Assembly (NCBI RefSeq): GCF_008728515.1
Contig: NC_044979.1
Span: 168,500,037-168,564,036, forward strand
Length of the DNA: 64,000 nt
From: Papio anubis
Taxonomy: Eukaryota; Chordata; Mammalia; Primates; Cercopithecidae
Direction: 5' to 3'
Within the stretch, counting starts at the first letter, position 1. Each line of letters begins with the position of its first letter. The notes under the pieces were generated by a model. The model saw nothing but the letters and a program-made list of their open reading frames with translations. It was not told the origin of the DNA and made no database searches. Position numbers and translations under genes: made by a program. Shown here piece by piece: positions 11,758 through 22,944 of the stretch.

Positions 11758-12311
11758 TGTCAGAGGTATGTGAAGCAGATCAACTCCATCTTGAATAGCA
11801 GCTGGGTAAAATAAGGCTGAGACCTACTGGGCTGCATTCCCAGATGGTTAGGCATTCTAACTTAGAGGATGAGATAGGAGGTCGACACAAAGATGAGGTC
11901 ATAAAGACCTTGGGTTGATAAACAGGTTGCAGTAAAGGAGCGGGCTAAAACCCCCCAAAACCAAGATGGTGACGAGAGTGACCTGTAATGGTTGTCCTCA
12001 CTGCTACACTCCCACCAGGGCCGTGACAGTTTACAAATGCCATGGCAATGTCAGGAAGTTACCCTATATGGTCCAAAAGGAGAGGCATGAATAATCCACC
12101 CCTTGTTTAGCATATCATCAAGAAATAACCATAAAATGGGCAAGCAGCAGCCCTCGGGGCTGCTCTGTCTGTGAAGTAGCCATTCTTTCATTCCTTCACT
12201 TTCCTAATAAACTTGCTTTCACTTTAGTCTATGGACTCACCCCAAATTCTTTGTTTCAGGAGATCCAAGAGCCCTCTCTGGGGGTCTGATCAGGACCTCT
12301 TTCCTGTAACA
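11758..12311 (+). mobile_element. Solo ERV LTR, class I (gammaretrovirus-like), sense
   Basis: A 554-bp element starting TGTCAG and ending TAACA, flanked by ATAA on both sides (11,754-11,757 and 12,312-12,315). A 4-bp duplication is usual for ERV class I. AATAAA at about 12,206 and a T/C-rich R/U5-like end agree with LTR structure. No internal proviral sequence adjoins it, so it is a recombined solo LTR. I cannot name the subfamily with certainty. Confidence 0.85.
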
Positions 12312-12439
12312 ATAATGGCACAACCCAGATACAACAACTTTAATGTTTCAGTCATCTCTTTCCATTATTTCTCTAACTGCATTTATATTTACAGTTATAA
12401 TGTGCATCAAAGTTTGTGATCTATTTTTCTCCTAACGTT

Positions 12440-12600
12440 GCCATAGGTTATTAGAGAGTCTTTCGCGTAATTGTTTTAATGGGTACATAATATTTCACTG
12501 AGTGGATCATCATTTAACCATTTCCCTATTGATGGACAGTGAGATTACTGCCACTTTTTCCCTTATAAATAAATATACTGATAATCTTCAGTATCTTCCA
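12440..12600 (-). mobile_element. Old L1 (L1M-type) fragment, antisense
   Basis: 'gggtacataatatttcactgagtgg', 'aaccatttccctattgatggac' and a final 'ataaataaatatactg' read as the reverse complement of the L1 3' region. Strongly diverged. Confidence 0.65.
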
Positions 12601-12834
12601 TATCTGCAGTTCGGCATCTTTATTTACCTTTTTCCCTTACAAAGAAAAGTTGAACAAAGACTTTAAATCGCAGATACCACAATCAGCTGATGCTCAAGTC
12701 TCTTATATAAGATGACATAGTGCTTGCGTTTAACCTATACACATCCTCCTGTATACTTTAAATCATCTCTAGATTACTTATAATACCTAATACAATGGCT
12801 ACACTTCACTTTATTCACATTCATACATTCGCAT

Positions 12835-12870
12835 TTACACACACACACACACATACACACACATACACAG
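12835..12870. repeat. (CA)n microsatellite
   Basis: About 18 CA units with two T interruptions. Confidence 0.95.
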
Positions 12871-12875
12871 TGCTA

Positions 12876-13610
12876 ATGCGTATGCCCGCCCTGAATTTTC
12901 TCCTCCTGACTGGTTGTGGCACAACTTTAAACCCAGCAGAGCGCGGGGAGGAAGCTGGAGTTTGTATTTTCAGTTTGGTTCAACTCTGTGAATTAGGAGT
13001 CCCGTTTTCCCATCCTAGTCACGAAGTAGTCCTGAATTCTCCTTGAGTAGAAGGGAGAGATTTATGGACTGAATCCTGGTCCAAGTCAGAGAGAAAAGTA
13101 TTCTTTAGAAAGACATCGTCTGATGATTATTTTGAGAGACTTTCTGGTAATCCCCAGCAAATCTGCATGTTAATAGGAATCATTTACTCAAAGCAGGGGC
13201 CCAGGAAAATAGCTTTACATAATAACAGTAGCTTGATTTGATTACTTCAATTTGGTCCTAGCTATTGAATTAAAGGTAAAGCCAAGCTTTTGGAAGTTTT
13301 ACAGAACGATAAACAAAATGGGAATAGTAAATTAAGACTGACTCTGGTTTCAACCTGTACATCTTTATTACTTCTAATGAGCAGGGAGATGTAAACAGGA
13401 TCGAGGAGTAAAAACCATTGATAATCTTCTTAGCATTCTGGATAATTTATTGGTTTCTTTCTCACATTGAGAGCTCTAAGCCTGCCTAATATTCGTTAAG
13501 ACTTCTTGGCAGCTCTTTCCTAAAAGAAGCGATTTCTTTTCTTACAGTGCAGTGTAGTTGTGCTCACTTACTCCTCAAAATACTGACAGACATTTTCAGT
13601 TGCACTCGGC
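12876..13610. promoter_or_regulatory. Repeat-free block; weak candidate regulatory element
   Basis: No repeat in 730 bp, moderate AT content, with motifs such as TTGATTTGATTACTT (about 13,235) and AAATTAAGACTG (about 13,330). There is no reading frame longer than 83 codons. Function is only inferred. Confidence 0.25.
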
Positions 13611-13974
13611 TATTTTGAGTCACAGCAGCACTTTTAAAAATCCTAGTCATTTTATACTTACAGAAGAGTCGCAACAGTAGGACAGAGTCCTTGGATACCC
13701 CTCAACCAGGCCTCTCTCTGTTAACGTCTTATATACCATACATGAAAATTAAGAAATTAACCTTAGCATGAGACTATTAGCTAAAGTGCAGAACTTACTC
13801 ACATCCCCAGTTTCTCCACTAATGTCCTTTTTCTATTCCAAGACCCAGTCCAGGACTCCATGTTGCATTTAGTTTTCACATCTTCTTAGCCTCCTCCAAT
13901 CTGTGATAGCTCCTCAGTCTTTCTTTGATTTCAGGGCCTTTCTACTTTTGAAGAGTAACGGTCAGTTATTTTGT
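13611..13974 (-). mobile_element. Old L1M/HAL1-type LINE 3' region, antisense, left part
   Basis: Successive stretches ('cagaagagtcgcaacagtagg', 'tctccactaatgtcctttttct', 'ttgcatttagttttcacatc', 'ttttgaagagtaacggtcag') match a widespread L1M-like consensus. The element is split by an AluY and resumes at 14,311. Strand and exact subfamily are less certain than its identity as a repeat. Confidence 0.6.
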
Positions 13975-13990
13975 AGAATGTCCCTCCATG

Positions 13991-14295
13991 GGCCGGGCGC
14001 GGTGGCTCACGCCTGTAATCCCAGCACTCCTGGGAGGCCGAGACGGGCGGATCACGAGGTCAGGAGATCGAGACCATCCTGGCTAACATGATGAAACCCT
14101 GTCTTTACTAAAAAGTACAAAAAGCTAGCCGGGAGAGGTGGCGGGCGCCTGTAGTCCCAGCTACTAGGGAGTCTGAGGCAGGAAAATGGCATAAACCCAG
14201 GAGGCGGAGCTTGCAGTGATCTGAGATCCGGCCACTGCACTCCAGCCTGGGCGACACAGCAAGACTCCATCTCAAAAAAAAAAAAAAAAAAAAAA
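13991..14295 (+). mobile_element. AluY, sense, with 16-bp target duplication
   Basis: AluY diagnostic 'gatcacgaggtcaggagatcgagaccatcctggc' is present, with an A-tail of about 20 nt. AGAATGTCCCTCCATG occurs at 13,975-13,990 and again at 14,295-14,310. The right arm reads 'gagatccggccactgcac', where the usual human form is 'gagatcgcgccactgcac'. Confidence 0.95.
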
Positions 14296-14310
14296 GAATG
14301 TCCCTCCATG

Positions 14311-14570
14311 TGGGCCTTGTTTGGTAGGTTCTCGGGGTTAGACTAGCGTTATGCATTATTGGAAAGGAAACCACAAAGTGACTGACGTGTCCATCTCAGT
14401 GCACCATGCCATCCTTACCACTTGGCTAACGTGATACCCACCAAGATTCTCCACTGTAAACTTTCTGTTTTCCCCTTTGTAATTATTAAATATTTTGGAG
14501 GGGGAGATACTTTGAGACAATGCAAATAAATAACTTGTTTCTGGTTAAACTATCATAGCTGTCCTCCAAA
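14311..14570 (-). mobile_element. Old L1M/HAL1-type LINE 3' region, antisense, right part
   Basis: Continues the element interrupted at 13,974: 'ttctcggggttagactagcg', 'ttctccactgtaaactttctg' and 'gatactttgagacaatgcaaat' follow in consensus order. Confidence 0.6.
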
Positions 14571-14845
14571 GCAATAGTTTAACCTCAGCTAAACGTCCAC
14601 AAGCTGTCAATGGGGACTTTTGGAGTTGGTGATGGGCACAGGAGCCTCAAAGCCATTCACTTCTTCCCGGAAGCCCAGCATTCCAGGAAAGGACTGGCAG
14701 ACCTCCTGACTTCCTCCTCCAGCTCTCTGACCGTTGCACACTGTGGTTGTGACTTGGGATTTCAGAGACAGGAGCAGGACCCCACCCCCGATCATAGCAT
14801 GACTTAGCTTCTCCCCAGAATCACAGTCATCTTCCATATGACTTA
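14571..14845. other. Unassigned DNA between L1M and ERV patch
   Basis: No repeat recognised. A 107-codon minus-strand frame (14,607-14,930) and a 65-codon plus frame overlap here without domains. Confidence 0.4.
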
Positions 14846-15451
14846 GGAATAACATGATTGCTGGAAGACAGAAAGATGTGGGCCTAAGTAACAAACTGTG
14901 TTCTGTTAAAGAAAAAAGTATCTGTGACACTCAGGAAAGCATGGCAAGGCAGACTACATTTAGGGGGATTATCACAAGTCTAGGTATTATTACAATGGGG
15001 TTTTATAGTAGGGCAGAGAGATTGGGCTCAACTCTATCCAACAAGGAAAAGTGGGAATTTATAGCCAAGGAGTGAGAGGGGGGCCAGTGGGTGGTAAATT
15101 ACCAAGGAGAAACATGAGGGGTAAGGAGGGATTCTGGCTAACTGTCCTAATGGGGTTCTTGCTGAACACAGGCCAGAGTGATCAGACAGCACCTGCAGGA
15201 TGGTGGAGAATGAGCAAATTCCCCAGATCTGGAAGGTGATCAGATACAATTAGAGTAAGTAACTAGGCAGACATGAGCAGGGCAGGAGGGGGTCCCCCTC
15301 CCCACTGGAATGCCAAGTGACCATCAGGTACTGGCCGGGCGGTTGTGGTTGTTGAACTGTCTCTCTAAAATAATAATTGGTCACAGCCAAGGCCAGGGAA
15401 AGACAGCCTCCCAACAGACAGACAACACCTGAAGCTGGTGATTGGCAGCCC
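14846..15451 (-). mobile_element. ERV LTR-like sequence, antisense (family unassigned)
   Basis: The minus strand carries LTR-like signals: CTTGGCTATAAATTCC (near 15,055-15,070) and a second ACTATAAAACCCC (near 14,996-15,010). A shared 'ggattctggctaa' segment recurs at about 17,309, which suggests related LTR material there. Edges and family are uncertain. Confidence 0.45.
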
Positions 15452-15754
15452 TTTTTTTTTTTTTTTTTTTGAGACCGTCTCTTTCTGTTGCCCAGGCTGG
15501 AGTACAGTGGCACGATCTAGGCTCCCTGCAACCTCTGCCTCCTGGATTCAAGCAATCCTTCTGCCTCAGCTTCCCAAGTAGCTCAGGAGGATTACAGGCG
15601 TGCACTACCACAGCTGGCTAATTTTTGTATTTTTAGTAGAGACGTGGGTTCACCACGTTGGCCAGGCTGGTCTCAAACTCCTGACCTCAAGTGATCTGCC
15701 TGCCTTGGCCTCCCAAAGTGCTGGGATTACAGGCGTGAGCCACCGATCCCAGAC
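15452..15754 (-). mobile_element. AluS, antisense, inserted in ERV-derived DNA
   Basis: T19 (15,452-15,470), then both Alu arms reversed, ending 'gatcccagac'. The same unassigned ERV-like DNA continues on its right, so it is an insertion into that sequence. Confidence 0.92.
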
Positions 15755-16650
15755 GACCAGCAGCTTTTTGATAAGATCTAAGGAGTTGGGCAAATGTGCT
15801 CAAGCAAGAACACTAAGAGGCAAAATGGAGTTTAACTGGTACATGACCTTGCTCTAGGAACGCTCAACTTGGTAAGAGTAAAATGCCTCAAATGAGCATG
15901 CGCACAGCTTCAGGAAACACACTGTGCGTGTATACGGCCCCTCCCAAATGCTGGCAGCCCACCACGCATCTGGATGAAGTGGCGTCCTTCATCTGAGGTA
16001 ATACCCGAGGTTCATTGTCTCGCACCGAGGAAATCAAGGACGCAAACACACAAGAAGTGAGGTTAAGAGCAGAGGTTTTGTAGGCGAAAGAAAGAGAAAA
16101 ACTCTCTCTGCTGCAGAGGGGTGCCAAATGTGTTTTGTGCTTCCACGGTGAAATGCAGTGGGGTTTTATAGACAAGCTTGAGGAGGCGGTGTCTGATTTA
16201 CATAGGGCGTGAAAGATTGGTTGGACCACGTGGGTCATTTACATAAGACATGGAAAACTGGTTAGGGCTAGGTGTGCCATTTGCACGGGACACAAAAAAA
16301 CTGGCCACCCCCACCCTAATCTTTTGTTATGCAGATCGATTCTCTACCTGGCCGGTGCCATGTTGCCTGTTTCATTACTGTACACATGGTAACAAAGGAA
16401 AGGGAAGATGGAGCCTCCATGTTGAACATACCTGGCCCCTAGCCCTTTTCTACTGGCACAGCTGCAGGGGTTCACCTGTGCAAGCTTCCAGCTTGCTTAT
16501 CTATGTCTGCAGCTTGGTTTTTTTCAGGCTGTTCTTTGTTGGAAAGGAAATTATTCTGGAGCTGCTTTTTGTTAAAACGGAAGTTCTGCCGAGGACTCTG
16601 TTGCCCTTTCTACCTGCCTAAATACTTTCATTCTACCTCCTGTGTCATGG
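15755..16650 (-). mobile_element. ERV LTR-like sequence, antisense (class I, possibly MER52-like)
   Basis: On the minus strand there is a TATA-type GTCTATAAAACCCC (near 16,155-16,170), then CTCTCTGCAG, a T/C-rich tract, and 'ggtgcgagacaatgaacctcg', which is typical of the end of several class-I LTRs. Three imperfect units of about 40 bp lie at 16,195-16,310. The minus-strand start may be TGACACAGG at 16,647. Family is a guess. Confidence 0.5.
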
Positions 16651-16748
16651 ACCGCCTGCTCCAAGGAAGAGTCAGGGGAGAAGAAACACACATCCCGGAA
16701 TCATGCCAATGCATGAAATCCCAAGTCAAGGAGCAGCACTTGAATCTC

Positions 16749-17044
16749 TTTTTTTTTTTTTTGAGACAAAGTCTCGCTCTGTTGCCCAGGCTGTAGTGCA
16801 GTGGCGCGATCTCGGCTCACTGCAAGCTCCACCTCCTGGGTTCACACCATTCTCCTGCCTCAGCCTCCCGAGTAGCTGGGACTACAGGCACTCACCACCA
16901 CGCCCGGCTAATTTTTTTGTATTTTTAGTAGAGGCAGGGTTTTACCATGTTAGCCAGGATGGTCTCGATCTCCTGACCTCATGATCTGCCCCCCTCGGCC
17001 TCCCGAAGTGCTGGGATTACAGGCCTGAGCCGCAGCACCCGGCC
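16749..17044 (-). mobile_element. AluY, antisense
   Basis: T14 tail at 16,749-16,762, 'ttagccaggatggtctcgatctcc' (AluY form), ending in the Alu head at 17,044. It sits in ERV-derived DNA. Confidence 0.94.
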
Positions 17045-17084
17045 AGAGTGCTGGGATTACAGACCTGAGCCACCAGGCCCGGCC
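17045..17084 (-). repeat. Tandem duplication of Alu head (40-bp period)
   Basis: The last 38 bp of the AluY (17,007-17,044) recur at 17,047-17,084 with a few substitutions, leaving two consecutive Alu 5' ends. Confidence 0.85.
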
Positions 17085-17440
17085 AGATCTTTTAAGTTGC
17101 CCACTTGGCCCTCTTCCAAGTGTACTTTACTTCCTTTTGTTCCTGCTCTGAAACTTTTTAATCAACTCTCACACCTGCTCTAAAACTTACCTTGGTCTCT
17201 TACTCTGCCTTATGTAGCTTGGCTGAATTCTCTCCTCGGAGGAGGCAAGAATCAAGTTGCTGTAGGTCCGTAGGGATTCCCTGCTGGTAACAATACCAGG
17301 GGTGGAGGATTCTGGCTAAAATGGCTCAGCAGGATTTTTGCTAAGAATTGGACAGTGCAGAGATGAACACAGAACCCCAAAAGTCAGGGCTCAGTTGAGA
17401 TGGGAGTTCAGAGAAGCCTGACTAGATTTGGTCAAGGAGA
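17085..17440 (+). mobile_element. ERV LTR-like 3' end and flank (family unassigned)
   Basis: 'ctgctctaaaacttacc', 'tgaattctctcctcgg', 'aggaggcaagaatcaagttgctg' and 'ctgctggtaaca' (to 17,292) resemble the U5 end of a class-I LTR. The following 'ggattctggctaa' stretch matches 15,130. Assignment is tentative. Confidence 0.4.
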
Positions 17441-18928
17441 TAGATTTGGTCAGTTCAGAAGACTGTGAGGGTTTGCTGTTCTCAGGCCATCACAGACATC
17501 ATCTGCAGATGCCCTTTACAGCACTGAGTCTGTTTCCAGAGAATTTATGTTGTAAAATAGAACTGAAACTCAGAAAAATAATGGTTGGAGATTTTCACCA
17601 CCAAATTTTTCTCCTCCTGTTTGTTGTTCTTTAAAAAATAAGTATATTTTCAGTTCATTAGACTTCAAATGATAGATGAGGAAAATTAAACCAAATGTGA
17701 AAAATGGGAGACTCAGTCCCCAAATGGATGTCCAGCTGGTGGCCAGTTCTGGGAAGCTCCTTGTGTCTGAGATCTATACAAAGAGAGAAAGAATTAAGGA
17801 AAAATGCTTCCCTTCCACCCAACTTCGTTTTTGTTTCTATTTTGTAACAATAAAATTATCTTTCTCAGGATTCTACAAAAGGAGAGTATAGTATCTTTGT
17901 TTAACCTCAGAAGCAATTCCCTCAGGTCTATTTACACAAACATAGCCTTATTTATTAGGTGAACCGAGCTAAGATCTGATGACAAGGTGGAGGAGGAAGA
18001 AAGGGAGGGATCCATTGTAGAGATATTGACAGGTATTTGTACAGAAGGTGGTAATTTATTGATCATATATACATCATCTTTCTAAAGCCCCTTTACTTAT
18101 TCTCTCTCCCTCTCTGATATCTGCTTTTCACTTGTCCTAGGCCACCCATAAACATACCATGTATCAGTTTCTTCACTCAGAAAGAAAACATGCATACCAG
18201 AAGGTGGGTCAGGCTGGTGGTACAGAACAAGTTTTGCTTGGTGTGGTTTTCATGGCCTGCAAAGATCTGAGCTATGTGGTCCAGTGAGGACCCCCAACCA
18301 ATGCATCCATGGGGATTTAAGTAAATATTAAACTTCAGTGTGTTCTGTTCATGCTCAAATCTCACAGTTTACCTAAGGCCTTGACTTACGGCACAATAAA
18401 TGTTGCTGAATTTGAGTAAATAAAGGCATAGTTTGTCTTCTGAAAACATAAGAAGGTAGGCCTGGTGCCACAAGAAGGGATAGTTGATAATGAGAGACGG
18501 GAGTGTAAAATCGAGTAAAAGAAACCTATTCCATAAAACAAAAGTCGGGGATATTCACATAGGAGCAAATATGTTTAGAATTCTAATGAAGAGTCACCAG
18601 GAAAGGTTGAATTTGTGTTTATAAGACTCTGATTAAGAAAGCAGGGACATGGATAAACTTTAAAAAGTATTCTTTACCTAAAATTGTTCATTTTAAAACA
18701 AATGTTGGCACCACATGAAATAAATGTATTTAGAAATGTAATTAACATAAAGACCCTTTTGCTTTATTATGCCAGATAATAAGGTATTCTTTTGGGATTC
18801 CTGAAAAGTCCGTGTAAATACTTACCCTGGCCAAACGGGAGTGGGCTGCACTATTTAGTGGAGCACATTTTTGTAAGTTTTTTCTGTAGATGGGCTAGGT
18901 AGGAGTGCACTGTTAGGAGAAGCTCCCA
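17441..18928. other. Unique non-coding DNA
   Basis: No confident repeat in about 1.5 kb. 'ggcacaataaatgttgctgaa' near 18,390-18,412 may be a remnant L2 tail. Frames of 60-71 codons lack domains. Confidence 0.5.
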
Positions 18929-19240
18929 GGCTGGGTGAGGTAGCTCACGCCTGTAATCCCAGCACCTTGGAAGGCCGAGGCAGGTGGATCACCCGACGTC
19001 AAGAGTTTAAGACCAGCCTGGCCAACATGGTGAAACTCCCATCTCTACTGAAAATACAAAAATTAGCTGAGTGTGGTGATGAACGCCTGTAATCCCAGCT
19101 ACACGGGAGGCTGAGGCAGGAGAATCGCTCGAACCCAGGAGGTAGAGGTTGCAGTGAGCCGAGATGGCACCATTGCACTCCAGCCTGAGTAACAAGAGCG
19201 AAACTCTGTCACAAAAAAAAAAGAAGAAGAAAAAAGAAAT
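18929..19240 (+). mobile_element. AluS, sense
   Basis: Both arms, with 'gtcaagagtttaagaccagcctggcc' and a tail of A's with GAAGAAG. AGCTCCCA precedes it (18,921-18,928) and recurs at 19,241-19,248, a likely target duplication. Confidence 0.93.
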
Positions 19241-19248
19241 AGCTCCCA

Positions 19249-20334
19249 GTAGCATCTTCCCGCCTCCCCGCTCCCCTCCCCGCATATATCTGGGCCCCCA
19301 CTTTGAGGGCATTCACACAAACAGCTCCATAGCAGCTGGTGGGCTGAGCCCAATCAGCCAGTGTGGGGCAAACGGAATGCACAATTGATGCAGAACCCTT
19401 GGAGAATGAGCCCTGAATCCAGGAGCCAAACGGTTCCTTGCACAGGCGGAAAGGATTAGGATGGGCAACCAGTTTGGGAGCAAGAAGCAGTATCCCACCA
19501 ACATGCAAAGCCTTTTCTTTCTCTACACAACCCCACCATTGTCTATGACATAATGCTGTTCAGTGGCCTCCACTGCAACATACAAGGCCCAGTCCTGTCT
19601 TCTGGGAACAACTCAGATATTAATTTGGAAAGCAGTGGGTGTCCTTCATGCACAGACTCTAAACAGATTCTCCATTCTACATGCAGAGGAAGAAATTGAG
19701 AATAATATTTTGCTTTTTAAAAAAATTTGGTGGCTGGTTCTTCTTGCTCTCCAAGAAAGCTTGTTTGGGAATATTAAAAAAAAAAAACAACGAAGACTTA
19801 CAGCCCCTCTCCTGGGTGAAGAGCACACAGTCCAAAGAGTCATATTTGTCAGGCTTACAGGATGGGCAGGAGAGGGGGTGGGACTGGTGGGCAGTGACTT
19901 TTCACCCTCTGTACCTGGGTTTATGGCCCTTAAGTATTTAGGGGAGCTATTTTTACATGTAACTTGCTCCTATTTTATTCTGATTGGAATCTAAAGAATT
20001 GTTTAATTTGAAATGAGTAACCCAAGTTACTTGGCAAGGTATAAAGATTAAGAAAAGATAACGAGAGATAAACAAATGAGGTAGTGGAATTGCTTGATAA
20101 CTGGAGTAGTGCCTTAGAAGCTCTCTCGTGTGTTAGAACTATTCTTTGCTGTTAAATGAAAGTTAAAATATGCCACTTTCAATGTAAATACATTTTTTCC
20201 CCAGATTCCTACTATCCTATATTACAATCGTTTTCATTTCTTCATCATAAGAAATCATCACTTCGGAGTTTTATTTATGTATGTCCTGTTTTCACACCGT
20301 TTTGACAGTTCTGTAGATATGCTGTGTTTCTCCC
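19249..20334. other. Unique non-coding DNA
   Basis: No repeat recognised apart from an A-run (19,778-19,789). Several overlapping frames at 19,209-19,994 on both strands, the longest 143 codons, have no domain or supporting splice context. Confidence 0.5.
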
Positions 20335-20765
20335 CACAGTCCTAATTACATATCATCTTTATCATTTTTAGTAAATAGATAATATCCCATTACACCAATA
20401 TTCCATAATTTGTTATCTGTAGCCCTTTGCTAAGACTTCAGTTATTTTCAGCTTTTCACTCTCATAAATAACACTGCTATAAATATATCAATGCATACAC
20501 CATTTCTCCTTTTAAATTATTTTCTTGAAATAAATTCCAAAGAATGAGATTACGGGGTCAAAGAGTACAAACATTTTTATGACCTTTGACCCGCATTGAT
20601 TGCCAAATGCCCTCAAAAGGCATTGTACCAGTTTTCAAAGAATGATATATCTGCTTTCCCCACAGTCTCATCAGGCATTGAGTTATAGTGTTTTCCTGTA
20701 TTTTTATTTCTTCAGTCTCAATGGATTGAGATTAAACTATATGCCCATTGGAGCATTACTATAAG
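20335..20765 (-). mobile_element. Old L1 (L1M-type), antisense
   Basis: Reads as the reverse complement of an L1 3' region: 'aataacactgctataaatat', 'tgagattacggggtcaaagagt', 'attgccaaatgccctc', 'cacagtctcatcaggcattg'. Diverged and broken. Confidence 0.7.
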
Positions 20766-21424
20766 TAGCTGTACAACTCATTGATTACCTAATAATGCTT
20801 AGGATACAACAGAAAGGAAAATAAAGCAGAAAAAAAAAGCCAAATTAAATACTTTCTCAGTTGTGTAAATTGCCTTTGTATGTTGAGTATCTGTGAGCAC
20901 ACTAAGCTTCAATACTGAGAACAAAGCAATCAGTTCTGGAACCACTAGAATAACATCAGCACACCAGAGTCAGATAACTTAGTTTTCATTTCATAAATAC
21001 ATTCACACACTCACAAAGCTCTAAACTTTGCTAGAAGAGTGAGCCTAAGAGAAACGAATGCTTACTTGTATTATCAATGCCTAAAGCACTGATTTTGAGC
21101 AGCGAAGATTTGACTCTCTCTGACCTCTTGCAAAGACGTCCAATTATTTCACAGTTGTTCTGCTTTTCCTCTATGTCTCAAGCTATCTTGAATAGGGAAA
21201 GAGTGGGAAATGGAGTAAAAGTAAAATAACAGGGGCGAGAGTCTCTCGTTCCCTTTGTGAATTTTGCCTGGGGCCTGGTTCTCTTTTCTGGAAATACTTT
21301 GCATGCATGGAGATGGGTAAGTTGTCTGTCAATGCACTTTGCAGACGGCGTGGATAAATGAAGAAAGCCCTGAATATCCAATTATTTGTGACCAGCTCAG
21401 TTCCAATACAGTTCCTTCAACATT
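20766..21424. other. Unique non-coding DNA
   Basis: No repeat recognised. AT-rich to 21,060, then mixed composition. No domain in any frame. Confidence 0.5.
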
Positions 21425-21691
21425 TCATATACATGACGCCTTAGGATTTCTGTAACACGGTGGTTTGCACAGGGTAGACATGCTATGAGAGTCTATGGGA
21501 TGGATGGTTGAGTCAAATGTGGCACGTTCATAGACCACTTGGAGTATGCAATCGAAGATCCAAAGAAAACTTAGTATCATGGAAACTGTGTTCTTTGGGA
21601 AGTAAATCCACTCCAACTGAATGGGCGTCCCTTCCTTTCTCAGCCCCACCATATCAGGAAGGGTGTACTTGGTGTTTATAGCTATGAGTGC
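21425..21691 (-). other. Open frame behind a good splice-acceptor sequence (possible exon, unproven)
   Basis: On the minus strand, CTGTTCTTGTGTTTCAG is followed directly by 88 open codons to a TGA at 21,425-21,427. The peptide has one hydrophobic stretch (around VSMILSFLWIFDCILQVVY) and several Cys near the end. I do not recognise the protein. The DNA for the C-terminal part (about 21,450-21,510) weakly resembles an L2 3' tail, which argues against coding. A plus-strand donor-like CAG/GTAGAT also lies at 21,705-21,713. No promoter, partner exon or poly(A) signal is visible. Confidence 0.15.
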
Positions 21692-21905
21692 CTGAAACAC
21701 AAGAACAGGTAGATTTGTATGTTAAGGCCTCATGTTGATATTGGAAAAGTACAAACCAGGAAGTGCAAATGTTAGATTGGATCTGCTCCTACCTCCCATC
21801 ACCACCACCCACAATGAAGAGAAGAAAAAGAGCCAGAAATTGCACCCAGAGCCATCAGAAAAGTAAGGGAGGGATATTTTTATTTAGCATCAAACCCGCA
21901 GAGAG

Positions 21906-22220
21906 GGCGACAGGTGCAGTGGCTTCTACCTGTAATCTCAGCACTTTGAAAGGCTGAGGAGGGTGGATTGCTTGAGCCCATGGGGTTCAAGACCAGCCTG
22001 GGCAACAAAGTGAGACTCTATCTCTATTTCTCTAAAAAAAAAAAAAAAATTAGCCAGGTATGCTGGTGTATGCCTGTAGTCCCAGCTCCTCGGGAGGCTG
22101 AGAGGTGGGAGAATCACTTGAGCCCGAGAAGTCGAGGCTGCTGTGAGTCATGGTCTCCCCATTGCACTCTCGCCTGGGTAACAGAGTGTTTTTGTCAAAA
22201 AAACAAAACAAAACAAAAAC
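21906..22220 (+). mobile_element. AluJ, sense
   Basis: Diverged two-arm Alu with an A16 linker (22,035-22,050) and an AAACAAAACA tail. 'cttgagcccatggggttcaagacc' is an AluJ form. Confidence 0.9.
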
Positions 22221-22944
22221 CACCCGAAGCGGGTATCCTTGGACTTCCCGTGACTGAACTGGTTCATTGCTGACTTCTTTGTGGCTGTGAGTTGCCTCAG
22301 TCTTGCTTGCTGCTGGACTGTCCCACTGATGGTGACCCCCATGGGGGGAGGCTGGGGTCAAGCTGGAGTCCTTCAGCCCTTCTAGGGAGCTGCTTCTTTC
22401 TAGCCAAACCACGGGGCTAGTGGAAGGGTGGAAAGGTCAAGTAATTGAGAAGGGTGAACTAGAGAAAGACATGGCAATTTGCCAGAGTGGCCCCTTCATT
22501 TAGAGTGAGGAATTGTGTGAGTGAGGGGCCTGCAGGCTGGTAAACAGCTTGTCCAACTCCAGAGAGGACCCACCAGTGTCAATGGCCGATTGAGAACAGG
22601 GCACCTCGCTGATAGTCACAGAGACGACCAAGACTGGAATTTCAAGTGCTTCTTCTCCAAACCGTGTTGGAACACTCATGAATCTGACTTGCACATCAGG
22701 CTGGGAAGTCATCTAGCCCCAAAGCTATGTCCTTGAGGAAGGGGAAGGCTGAAGGCTGAAAGAGAGAAACTTTCCACTCATCACCATATCCCCAATATCC
22801 AGTCTCTTCCTATCTTCTTCTCTAGCAAAATCAGCTGCTCCTTCCCCTAGCCTCGGAGAGCACCCTGTACATACGTCTCTGGTGCACTCAGCCCACTATA
22901 TACTGTGTTTCCATGCTATCTTCCCAGCTGGGGTATGAGTTTAT
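22221..22944. other. Unique non-coding DNA
   Basis: No repeat or gene recognised. Frames of 64-120 codons at 22,050-22,736 partly read through the AluJ. Confidence 0.45.
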
